From assembly GCA_026397725.1 (NCBI GenBank), contig JAPLUI010000244.1, forward strand, positions 1 through 52,809: a stretch of DNA of 52,809 nt. The letters run 5' to 3'. Below, in pieces: positions 8,977 to 17,507 of the stretch (the stretch's first letter is position 1; each line of letters begins with the position of its first letter). Both the position numbers and the translations under genes were made by a program. A model generated the notes under the pieces. That model worked only from the letters and a program-made list of their open reading frames with translations. It was not told the origin of the DNA and did no database searches. This stretch comes from Verrucomicrobiota bacterium. GTDB taxonomy: Bacteria; Verrucomicrobiota; Verrucomicrobiia; Verrucomicrobiales; Akkermansiaceae.

Positions 8977-10698
8977 TCAATCATCGGCATTCAACAGGGG
9001 CAGCTTGGCTTTCAGGGCGGCCCGGCCGGCCGGGGTGACCCGGGTTTGATATAAGTGCAAACGCCCGAGACGTGACATGCCCTGCAAATGGTCCAACCCG
9101 GCGTCCGTGATGCCGTCGCCGGCAAGGTACAGTTCGCTGAGGTGGGTCAGGCCCTTGAGGTGTTCCAGGCCGGCATCCGTGACGGCCTGCCCCATCAGGT
9201 TGAGGTTTTCGAGGTCAGTGAGGCCCTTGAGGTGTTCCATGCCGGCATCCGTGACGCGCGGCGCACTCGGTTGCCCCGGCTTGGGATAGTCCTCCCGATT
9301 CAGCCACAGTCCCTTGAGGTGCTGCAGTCCCTTGAGGTGGGCGAGGCCGTCGTCTGTGATTCCCCGGCAGCAATAGAATCCCAAGTTCACCAGCCCTGGC
9401 AGGGGCTGCATACTGGCCAATCCCGCATCCGCAATGTCCCCGCCACTGAACCACAGCCTCTCCAGGCGTGCCAGGTGCCTTAGGTTGGGCAGCCCCTTGG
9501 GACCCAGGCCCGAACCGCTGAAGTCCAAAGTCCTGAGGTTGGTCAAGCCCTCCAACGCGACATCGACTCGCCCGGCATCGACACCGCCAAGGACGCGAAG
9601 TTCGGTAACCGCCCCGGCCTCGATCTTGAGTTGGAACGCATTGCCAATGGACTTCCGCAGTTCGTCAAGCGCTTGTTGCTCCCGGGGCGAACAAGCGGCG
9701 AGCTGGGATTGGATTTTCATTTGATAGAGCAGATTGGGATCGCTCAGCGACAACACGTGTCGGAGGGTGGCTCCGTTGCGGATCAGCAACCGGTGCGGCC
9801 CGGCTAGCGTCGGTGACAACACCAGGAAATACCGGGCCTTCGGTCCGTCGCCCTTGGTCACAATTTCGAACAGGAGGCGGCCCTGTTGCGTGGGGTCCGG
9901 AATCCCGCTGCGCTTGAGCGTCGCCGGGACCGGTTGATAGCCAATCAACGTGCTCATGACCACATCGCCGCAAGCATTGAATGACAAGAAATTCGGATCA
10001 AGATCGAGGGAGGCGGGACCATCCGTGGTCCCGCTGATGGTCACCTGCTGCAATCCTTGGTTGCCGCCGACGTGAGCGGACGAGAGCGCCGACAGCTTGA
10101 AGTTGGCACCGCGAGGCGCATCAGGCATGGGAGCTTTGATCTTCGGCAGGCCCTGCAGATCCAGGATGTGGGCTGGATAAAACCAGCCCTTGGTAGCGGA
10201 CTGCCTGCCACTGCGGATCAGCAGGCGGTGAGGCCCGGTGGCTCCGGTTGAGAGCACGAGGTACATCCGCTGCGGGAGTGCGCCATCGGCGAACACAATC
10301 TCGAACAGCCGCCGGTGCTCATTCTTCCCATCCAGTTTCACCTGCTCGAAGACGACCTGACAGGGCTTCGCCGGCGGGGACGTCGTTTTGCCGGCATCGC
10401 CGAAGTCATTGAACGTGAGCGGACTCTCATTCATGATGACGGTGCCCTTGCCATTGCCATCATTGCCCAGCTTCCCACGGATCTCCAGCGACGTGACGCG
10501 CCGCTTGAGTGGGTCTCCCGACATGACCACGGGGCTTGGCAGACCGTCCGTCCGAAGGTCGATGATGTCGCGGCCCCCCCACCAGGGCCGACCCGTGCCA
10601 TCGGCATTTTGGCTGTCACTACGCATGCAGCCCGGCAGAGCGGCAATGACAAGTCCGACGCACGCGGAGGCAAACCGTCTTGGATTGGGAGTTTTCAT
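8977..10698 (-). CDS. Leucine-rich-repeat lipoprotein with duplicated N-terminal module
   Basis: 573 residues from the ATG at 10698 (MKTPNPRRFASACVGLVIAA then LPGC lipobox); a start 14 codons upstream would bury the signal. Residues ~40-180 and ~195-320 are two related beta modules, sharing (R)RLLFEIV...YLVLS...GPHRLLIR. A charged linker leads to a leucine-rich-repeat domain (~360-573) built of ~24-residue units such as VTDAGLEHLKGLTHLSELYL, at least seven of them, of the cysteine/'DAGL' class common in planctomycetes and Verrucomicrobia. Likely a cell-surface binding protein. No neighbour suggests a function. Confidence 0.8.
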   Translation of the reverse strand: MKTPNPRRFASACVGLVIAALPGCMRSDSQNADGTGRPWWGGRDIIDLRTDGLPSPVVMSGDPLKRRVTSLEIRGKLGNDGNGKGTVIMNESPLTFNDFGDAGKTTSPPAKPCQVVFEQVKLDGKNEHRRLFEIVFADGALPQRMYLVLSTGATGPHRLLIRSGRQSATKGWFYPAHILDLQGLPKIKAPMPDAPRGANFKLSALSSAHVGGNQGLQQVTISGTTDGPASLDLDPNFLSFNACGDVVMSTLIGYQPVPATLKRSGIPDPTQQGRLLFEIVTKGDGPKARYFLVLSPTLAGPHRLLIRNGATLRHVLSLSDPNLLYQMKIQSQLAACSPREQQALDELRKSIGNAFQLKIEAGAVTELRVLGGVDAGRVDVALEGLTNLRTLDFSGSGLGPKGLPNLRHLARLERLWFSGGDIADAGLASMQPLPGLVNLGFYCCRGITDDGLAHLKGLQHLKGLWLNREDYPKPGQPSAPRVTDAGMEHLKGLTDLENLNLMGQAVTDAGLEHLKGLTHLSELYLAGDGITDAGLDHLQGMSRLGRLHLYQTRVTPAGRAALKAKLPLLNADD

Positions 10699-10822
10699 GG
10701 TTTCAGGGGTCGTTCGATCACAGGTGTCCACACGGATCATCCGGAAACCTGCGACGAGGTTACGCGGGATCCGACCAGACCTGTCACCCGGACGGCTGTG
10801 CTCCGGTATGGCCGCCTCACTT

Positions 10823-10856
10823 TCCGCGTAACCCGCCGCGCCGGTTCCGGATCATG
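10823..10856 (+). repeat. Repeat C, copy 1
   Basis: Begins TCCGCGTAACCCGCCGCG and matches 11624-11657 at about 31 of 34 positions. The two copies flank the small lipoprotein gene at 11201, in direct orientation. Confidence 0.55.
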
Positions 10857-11103
10857 GGAGTGTGGAGATGCAATGCCGGAGTTAACGACACCCTACCCCG
10901 CCTCCGGCAACGCCTGGATGAGGCCTGCCGAATTTCACACCTTTGGATGTTGACCCAAGTATTCACCGCTCCATGTCGCCGCCATCGCTGGTCAGGAAAT
11001 TGTCTGGCAACCCTCCGCTCAATCTGGCAGCATGGTACGGCACCCCGGAGATCCTCGCCGCGCTCATGGCCGAGCGGTCGCTCTTGCCCGGAAAATGACC
11101 TCT

Positions 11104-11137
11104 CAGCAAAGCACCCCCGCCCGCGGGTGCTTTGCTG
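11104..11137. terminator. Strong hairpin, 13-bp perfect stem
   Basis: CAGCAAAGCACCC (11104-11116) pairs with GGGTGCTTTGCTG (11125-11137) around an 8-nt GC-rich loop. There is no T-run on either side, so a rho-independent terminator is uncertain. It lies 60 nt before the small lipoprotein gene and could also be a leader structure. Confidence 0.4.
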
Positions 11138-11200
11138 AAAATGTGATTTCCAGGCAATCAGTCGAATTCATGGCCGGCAAATCAAGACCAACAACTCATC

Positions 11201-11575
11201 ATGAAAGTTCAACTTATGCTTGGCATTGGCACCGCGCTGATCCTGCTCTTGCCGTGCTGCAACAACAATCCCGACACCCTGGTCGGACAGCTTCAGGAGC
11301 GCCGCAAAGGTCCCAAGCCGGAAGCAGAGTGGAATCGACTCGGCATTTGGCACCGGATCGCCAGCAACCCGCCCACCTATCTTCCCGTCGGGTATGCCGC
11401 CAGTCGCCCCCGCGGCGAGCGCGACGGCACCTGGTTGGTGGATGCTCGCGACCACAAGCGCCTGTTCGTGCCCAATGAGCCGGTCAATGGACTGTCTCCT
11501 GAAGTGCTGAAGGCGGAAGCCACCAAGGCGACGGATTGGGAGGTTCATCCCAAAGACTGGATCGAAATCTATTGA
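11201..11575 (+). CDS. Small lipoprotein of unknown function
   Basis: 124 residues. Signal MKVQLMLGIGTALILLLPCC with a Cys-Cys lipobox-like end. The mature part is hydrophilic, rich in Trp and Pro (WNRLGIWHRIASNPPTYLPV; WEVHPKDWIEIY). I do not recognise a family. Flanked by repeat C copies; 230 nt before the alpha-2-macroglobulin gene in the same direction. Confidence 0.65.
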   Translation: MKVQLMLGIGTALILLLPCCNNNPDTLVGQLQERRKGPKPEAEWNRLGIWHRIASNPPTYLPVGYAASRPRGERDGTWLVDARDHKRLFVPNEPVNGLSPEVLKAEATKATDWEVHPKDWIEIY

Positions 11576-11623
11576 ACATGCCCGCTCATCCACCCCGGTG
11601 CAACCATGCCCCCATATATCATG

Positions 11624-11657
11624 TCCGCGTAACCTGCCGCGCCGGTTCCTGATGATG
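11624..11657 (+). repeat. Repeat C, copy 2
   Basis: Direct repeat of 10823-10856, located just downstream of the small lipoprotein gene. Confidence 0.55.
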
Positions 11658-11804
11658 AGGATGGACCCCTGCAATCCCTGGCTTTGAAACACATGACTTG
11701 CTAACAAGATGACAACAACCAACCTGAGAAACCACATGAAACTTCCCGCCCCACTCCCGGGTGCCGCTCCGCGCGCTGGCTCGTACCGCCCATTCCTAAC
11801 AATC

Positions 11805-14800
11805 ATGAAGCGCGGCCTCTGGCACGCTTTGCCCGCCGTCCTGATGGCCCTGTTGTCGCTATCCGCCATGGGCGCGGAGGCGTCCGACGATGTCGAGCAG
11901 GGACTGCGCCTGGTGTTGAGTTCCGAGCAACTGGAACCGACCACGACCTTTGAATTGCGCTTTGATGAAGCGCTGGTCGCGTTTGACCAGATCGGTTTCG
12001 TCGCCACCGAGCCGCCACTGGTGATCACCCCGGCGATTCCCGGCACCTTCACCTGGTTGAGCCAGCGCAGTGGCGTGTTCAAGCCGACTGCACCACCGGC
12101 ACTCGGCACGAACTATCAGGTCACGCTCCGGCCCGGCTTGCAAGACGCCAAGGGCGCACTGCTGGCCGCCACGCTCAAGCGCAGCTTCCAGACGCCACCG
12201 TTCACCGCCAGCGGTTTTTCACCCAACGAATTTGACGAAGAAGATGCGCCGTCAAACCCGCAGATCCACATCCAGTTCAACGCGGATGTCACCGCCGAGA
12301 CGGCCGCGAAATTCATCGTGTTCCGCAACGCCGATGGAACTGACGTGCCCGCGCTGGTGAGCCAGACGAAACGCCGCGATGATTACTATTTCCTCGGCGG
12401 GGAGGTGGCGTCCTGGCAGGATCGATTCGCCGGCAAAGCCCCGCCGGAAGACCGCCGCAAGGCCATGGACGCGGTCCTGCCCAACTGCCTGTGCGCCACC
12501 CCGGCACGCCCGCTGCCACCGGCCAAAGGCTGGCGGCTGGTCCTGGCAAAGGACCTGCCGTCGAGTGACGGCACCCTCCATTTCCCCGCCCCCGTGGAAT
12601 TGAAAATCGGCGACGTGATTCCGTTTGCCGTCACCAAGGTGAAAGCCACCAACGGCGCACAGGGAGGCAAACGAATCGCCATCAGTTTCTCAAAACGTCT
12701 CTCGCCGCAACTCCAGCCCGCTGACCTCCTGAACTGGATTGGCATCTCACCCGTGCCGGCCAATTTGAAGGCTGACGTGTTCTGGGGCGACGTCGCCCTC
12801 AGCGGCGATTACAATCTAACGGAGCGTTACACCGTGACCATCAAAGCCGGAATCCCAGCGGCGGCGCCGTTCGTGTTGGACAAGGACGACTCCCGCGTCG
12901 TGGCCTTCGCGCCGCTGCCGCCGCGCCTGTATTTTCCCACCTTCTCGACGCACCAACTCGCCGGCGGCCAGCGCCGCTTCGACCTTCGCTCGGTCAACCT
13001 TCAGGACGTTGCGGTGCGGGCCCAATTGCTCACCCGCGAAACCCTGGTGCCGCTGCTCCGCACCTATAACAAATCGTATTTCAAGGACTGGGAAGCTATC
13101 GGCACGGACGACAACTACGAGCCCTATCAGCGGTTGAATGCCTTCCTGCCAGCCGACCAAACGATCTATGAAAAGACCTTCCATCCCGCCGCCGACCGCG
13201 ACGCCACCCATATCATTTCGCTGAACTGGGACGACATCCTTGGCGCCCGGAAATCCGCAGCGGTATTTCTCTGCGCGGAAGCAGCGGCCGGCCGACAGCC
13301 TGGCACGCAGGCGGTGGTGCAAATCACCGATCTCGGCTTGATCTGGAAATATGCCGGCGCCGAGGTGATGATGTATGTGTTTTCCCATGCCACGGGCAAG
13401 CCGGTGGCCGGGGTGACGGTGGCCGCGCTCAGTGACCAAAACAAGACGCTGGTTTCCCAAGCGACCGACGCCAGCGGGATCGTGCACCTCACGGTTCCGG
13501 GCAACACCGCATGGCTGCTCACGGAGAAGGACGGCGACCTGCATGCCGTGTCGTTCCACCTCTCCTATCATCATGACAACAGCACCGACCGCCAGGGATA
13601 CTATGTGTCGCTCTATCATTTCGAGATCCCGCAGCGCTGGGATGACAACCGCGACGATGACGGGCGGCGAGTGCTGATGTTCACCGACCGCCCGGTCTAT
13701 CAGCCCGGTGAAACCGTCCATCTGAAAGCAATCGTGCGCGACTGGAAGGCGGGTGAACTGGTCGTTCCCGAGACTCTGACCGGAGTCCTGCGCTGCAAGG
13801 ATTCACGCAGCCAGACGTTTCTCGAACAGGAGGTGACGGTGTCCCCGACGGGCGCGTTCGAGCTTTCGTTCACCCTGCCCAACGGGGCGCTTGGAAACTA
13901 CGACTATGCGCTGAGCATCGACGGCGATCGCCAGGGTCACGGCGGGCATTTCCGGGTGGAGCAATACAAACCCAACGCCTTTGAGATCGCCATGACTGCC
14001 AAGGCCGCGTATGGTGCCGACGAAGCGGTCGCGGTGCCCCTCCACGCCCAATATTACTTCGGCACCCCGCTGGCCAAAGCCCGGGTCAAATGGAGCCTTG
14101 AGGCGGCCGACCAGGCGTTTCAGCCGGACGGCTTCGACCAATTCCACTTCGGCGGGTTTGCCGACGAGGGATCAAACGCGGCAGCGAATGGATCGTCGTT
14201 CGGCCTGCAGGGCGAGGGCGCGGTGGATCCGAACGGCGGCTTTGTCTTACAACCGCAAATCAGCACCAACCCGCAGTTGCCGCAACCGCGCCGGGTCGCG
14301 GCTCTGGCCGAAATCACTGACCTCAACCAGCAGACCGTCTCCGCGCGAGCCTTGTTCATCAAGCATAGCTCGGCGTTCTATCTGGGGATCAAGCGCATCG
14401 GCGAGAACCTGCCGGCGGGAGAACCGGCACCGGTCGAGTTTGTGGCGGTCAACGCCGACGGCACACCCTGCACCCAAGCGGTGGCAGCCCAGGTCGAACT
14501 GCTGCGGATCGACTACCGCATCATCCGCGAGGAGAGCGCGGGTGGGGCCTTGAACTATCGCACCCTGCCGGAGCATGTTAGAATCTCACAACTGCAGGCT
14601 GCTGCGGGCAAGGTGAAGAAATCCGGCACCGCTTGGGAATTCGAGCCGCCGGAAAATCCGGCGCTCATCACCCCGCCCACGCCGGGAGGGTACCTGCTGC
14701 GCGTTGCCACCCGGGACGCTGCCGGCCATGAAGTCCTCGCGGTCGCGACGTTCAATGTGGTGGCCAAGGAACCGTCTCTAACCACCTGGGACTACCGGAA

Positions 14801-17507
14801 CGAGGAGCAAATCGATCTCGTGCCGGACCAGACCCGCTACCATCCGGGCGAGTCGGCGACGATCCTCGTCAAGACGCCGATTGGCGGCGAGGCGCTGGTG
14901 ACGGTCGAGCGGGAGAAAGTGCTGCGATCGTTTGTGACGACACTCGCGGGCAACGCCCCGACCATCAGCGTGCCGCTGGAAAAATCCGATGCGCCGAACG
15001 TGTTCATTTCCGTCATGCTGGTTCGCGGTCACGAACACAGCCCGCGCAAAATCAAGACGCCGGACTACCGCATCGGATACTGCCAGCTCAACGTCGAGCG
15101 CCCCGAAACCAAACTCGAGGTTCGCGTGCAAACGGAGGCCCCAAGCTACCGGCCCGGCCAGGAGGTCGCCGTGAACACCGTGGTGAAGGATGCCACCGGG
15201 GCGCTCGTGCCTGCCGCGGAAATCACGCTCTACGCCGTCGATGAAGGGGTGCTGAGCCTCACCGGCTTCACGCGCCCCGATCCCTTCGCGTTTTTCTATG
15301 CGACGCAGGCACTCGCCATCCAAACCGCCACGTCGCTCCCGGCCTTGCTGCCCGAAGACCCGGACCGACTCGACTTTTCTAACAAAGGCTATCTCGTTGG
15401 CGGCATGGGCGGGGAGGAGGGCAAGGCTCGCGTGCGCAAGGATTTTCTGGCCTGCGCCTTCTGGCAGGCCGACCTGGTGACCGACGCCGCCGGCCAGGCG
15501 CGCGCCACCTTCAAGGCACCTGATAGCCTCACACGGTATCGCCTTGTCGCCGTCGCGCAAACCGCCAAGAGCCAGTTTGGCAGCGCCGAGGCGAATTTCG
15601 AAATCAACAAGCCGCTCATGCTCGAGCCGTCGCTGCCGCGTTTTGGCAACGTCACCGACACGGTGACGGCACGCGCGGTCCTGTTCAACCAAACCAAGCA
15701 GGCCGGCGAAGTGGAACTGAGCGTACACCTGGACGGGAATGCGGTCTCGGACGGCGCCACGGTCGTTTCGCGCAAAGTGCAAGTTGCGGCCACCAGCTCG
15801 GTGGCCGTGGATTTTCCCGTCGAGTTCAAGCAAGCCGGCCAGACGAAGTGGCTCTGGCGTGCGCGCATGACCGGTGAAGCGGGTGAATCGTTAGAGGATG
15901 CGGTGCAGAGCACGCTGACCGTGGGATACGTCGCGCCCTTGCTGCACGAAACCCTGGTCGGCCGCACTGCCGAAGCAAAGCTGGATTTGCTCGCAAAGGC
16001 CAACCCGCAATTTCTCGAAGCTGTCGGCACCATGCAGGTGCGTCTGGCCAACACGCGCCTGCTGGGGTTGGGCGAGGCGGTGGCCTATTTGCAGAAGTAC
16101 CCATACGGCTGCGTCGAGCAGACCGCGTCGCGCATGATTCCATGGATCATCGCCGCAGAGCTTGGCAAGGCCGTGCCGGAGTTGAACAAGGCACCGGACG
16201 AAATCAATGGCGCCATCGAATATGGCATCAACCGCCTGCTCTCGATGCAGACGTCGGATGGCGGGCTTACCTACTGGCCGGGCGGACGCGAACCGATGCT
16301 CTGGGCGAGTGCATACGGCGGCTTGGTGCTGGCGACGGCCCGGCGCTATGACCATTCGATTCCGGTGGGATGCCTCGACGAGATATGTGATTACCTCAAG
16401 GAGGGACTTCGCGACACGTCCGCATGCCGCGATGAATTCGAACTGGCACCACGTTGTCTTGCGCTATACACGCTGGCGCTGTCCGACAAGGCCGAACCGA
16501 GTTATCATGAGTTGGTGTTCAAGAAGCGCGACGTCCTTTCCGCCGAAAGCCGCGCCTTGCTGGCGCTGGCAGTGCTGGAATCCAACGGTCCGGCGGCGAT
16601 GGTCGAGGAATTGATCAACTCGAAAATGCCCGCGCAGCCGCAAGGCGGATACTGGTTTGGCAGCGGCGAACGCGAACTCGCCGTGCGGTTGATGGCATGG
16701 ACCCGCTACCGCTGGCAAGATCCGGCGGTGGACACGCTCGCGGAGGAACTCATGCACGCATGCCAACAGGGCCGCTGGAGCAACACCCAGGAAAACGCCT
16801 GGGCGCTCCTCGCGCTCGCGAGCTACGCCGCCAAGGTCGAGACCGGCACCAAGCAATTCGGCGGTTCGCTGCAATACGGCGGGCCCGCCGCAGCGTTCCA
16901 ACTCGACGACAACAAACCCTTGTTTGCGGCGACACACGCCATCGTGCCCACTACTCCGGAGCAACCGCAAGCGCAGCCACTGCAGTTGTCCAATCCCGAC
17001 CAGGGCATGATTTTCACCATGGTACAACTGGAGGGACGTCCGCGCGTCGCCAAACAGCCGCGCCAAGACCGGGGTTATTCGATCCAGCGCAGTTATGCCA
17101 AAATCAACGATGACAACACCCAGTCGGTGCCGAAGGACTGGCGCGTGGGCGACCGGGTGCTGATAACTCTTCGCATAGAAGTTAGACAACCGGCCCATTA
17201 TCTCGCCGTGGATGATCCCCTGCCGGCGGTTTTCGAGGCGGTGAACCCGGTGTTCAAAACGCAGGAGATGAACACGGGGGTGGACACGGAGCGCGACTGC
17301 TTCAGCGCTTTCCGCGAAATCCGCACCGACCGCGCCCTGTTTTTCGCCGATCATATTCAGCCGGGCAATTTCACGATCCGCTATCTCGCCCGCGTCTGCG
17401 CGGCGGGCAAGGTGAGCGCCCCCGCCGCCAAAATCGAGGAGATGTATCATCCCGAACGCTTTGGCATGAGTGCAACGGAAGAAGTCACCACCAGTTCGTT
17501 AGAATGA
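11805..17507 (+). CDS. Bacterial alpha-2-macroglobulin (thioester protease inhibitor)
   Basis: 1900 residues from ATG 11805, chosen because it begins a signal peptide (MKRGLWHALPAVLMALLSLS ... AMGAEA); an in-frame ATG at 11709 would bury it. No lipobox Cys is seen, so the protein may be soluble in the periplasm. It has the bacterial A2M layout: N-terminal macroglobulin domains; the A2M_N region around MFTDRPVYQPGETVHLKAIV; a bait/central region; the A2M family block near LTRYRLVAVAQT; and the thioester motif YPYGCVEQT with Cys1436 and Gln1439 intact, inside the alpha/alpha thioester domain; then a receptor-binding-like C-terminus. It traps proteases by covalent capture. Its last bases overlap the pbpC start (ATGA), the conserved A2M-PbpC pairing. 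Confidence 0.95.
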   Translation: MKRGLWHALPAVLMALLSLSAMGAEASDDVEQGLRLVLSSEQLEPTTTFELRFDEALVAFDQIGFVATEPPLVITPAIPGTFTWLSQRSGVFKPTAPPALGTNYQVTLRPGLQDAKGALLAATLKRSFQTPPFTASGFSPNEFDEEDAPSNPQIHIQFNADVTAETAAKFIVFRNADGTDVPALVSQTKRRDDYYFLGGEVASWQDRFAGKAPPEDRRKAMDAVLPNCLCATPARPLPPAKGWRLVLAKDLPSSDGTLHFPAPVELKIGDVIPFAVTKVKATNGAQGGKRIAISFSKRLSPQLQPADLLNWIGISPVPANLKADVFWGDVALSGDYNLTERYTVTIKAGIPAAAPFVLDKDDSRVVAFAPLPPRLYFPTFSTHQLAGGQRRFDLRSVNLQDVAVRAQLLTRETLVPLLRTYNKSYFKDWEAIGTDDNYEPYQRLNAFLPADQTIYEKTFHPAADRDATHIISLNWDDILGARKSAAVFLCAEAAAGRQPGTQAVVQITDLGLIWKYAGAEVMMYVFSHATGKPVAGVTVAALSDQNKTLVSQATDASGIVHLTVPGNTAWLLTEKDGDLHAVSFHLSYHHDNSTDRQGYYVSLYHFEIPQRWDDNRDDDGRRVLMFTDRPVYQPGETVHLKAIVRDWKAGELVVPETLTGVLRCKDSRSQTFLEQEVTVSPTGAFELSFTLPNGALGNYDYALSIDGDRQGHGGHFRVEQYKPNAFEIAMTAKAAYGADEAVAVPLHAQYYFGTPLAKARVKWSLEAADQAFQPDGFDQFHFGGFADEGSNAAANGSSFGLQGEGAVDPNGGFVLQPQISTNPQLPQPRRVAALAEITDLNQQTVSARALFIKHSSAFYLGIKRIGENLPAGEPAPVEFVAVNADGTPCTQAVAAQVELLRIDYRIIREESAGGALNYRTLPEHVRISQLQAAAGKVKKSGTAWEFEPPENPALITPPTPGGYLLRVATRDAAGHEVLAVATFNVVAKEPSLTTWDYRNEEQIDLVPDQTRYHPGESATILVKTPIGGEALVTVEREKVLRSFVTTLAGNAPTISVPLEKSDAPNVFISVMLVRGHEHSPRKIKTPDYRIGYCQLNVERPETKLEVRVQTEAPSYRPGQEVAVNTVVKDATGALVPAAEITLYAVDEGVLSLTGFTRPDPFAFFYATQALAIQTATSLPALLPEDPDRLDFSNKGYLVGGMGGEEGKARVRKDFLACAFWQADLVTDAAGQARATFKAPDSLTRYRLVAVAQTAKSQFGSAEANFEINKPLMLEPSLPRFGNVTDTVTARAVLFNQTKQAGEVELSVHLDGNAVSDGATVVSRKVQVAATSSVAVDFPVEFKQAGQTKWLWRARMTGEAGESLEDAVQSTLTVGYVAPLLHETLVGRTAEAKLDLLAKANPQFLEAVGTMQVRLANTRLLGLGEAVAYLQKYPYGCVEQTASRMIPWIIAAELGKAVPELNKAPDEINGAIEYGINRLLSMQTSDGGLTYWPGGREPMLWASAYGGLVLATARRYDHSIPVGCLDEICDYLKEGLRDTSACRDEFELAPRCLALYTLALSDKAEPSYHELVFKKRDVLSAESRALLALAVLESNGPAAMVEELINSKMPAQPQGGYWFGSGERELAVRLMAWTRYRWQDPAVDTLAEELMHACQQGRWSNTQENAWALLALASYAAKVETGTKQFGGSLQYGGPAAAFQLDDNKPLFAATHAIVPTTPEQPQAQPLQLSNPDQGMIFTMVQLEGRPRVAKQPRQDRGYSIQRSYAKINDDNTQSVPKDWRVGDRVLITLRIEVRQPAHYLAVDDPLPAVFEAVNPVFKTQEMNTGVDTERDCFSAFREIRTDRALFFADHIQPGNFTIRYLARVCAAGKVSAPAAKIEEMYHPERFGMSATEEVTTSSLE

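Larger units (their letters stand above)
10699..11200. other. Intergenic stretch between divergent genes
   Basis: Holds repeat C copy 1 (10823-10856) and a strong hairpin (11104-11137). Promoters for the two divergent lipoprotein genes should lie here, but I cannot place them confidently. Confidence 0.5.

Noticed and set aside
14778..17450. Several minus-strand frames of 220-350 residues
   Set aside because: All lie antisense to alpha-2-macroglobulin and show only reverse-complement composition.
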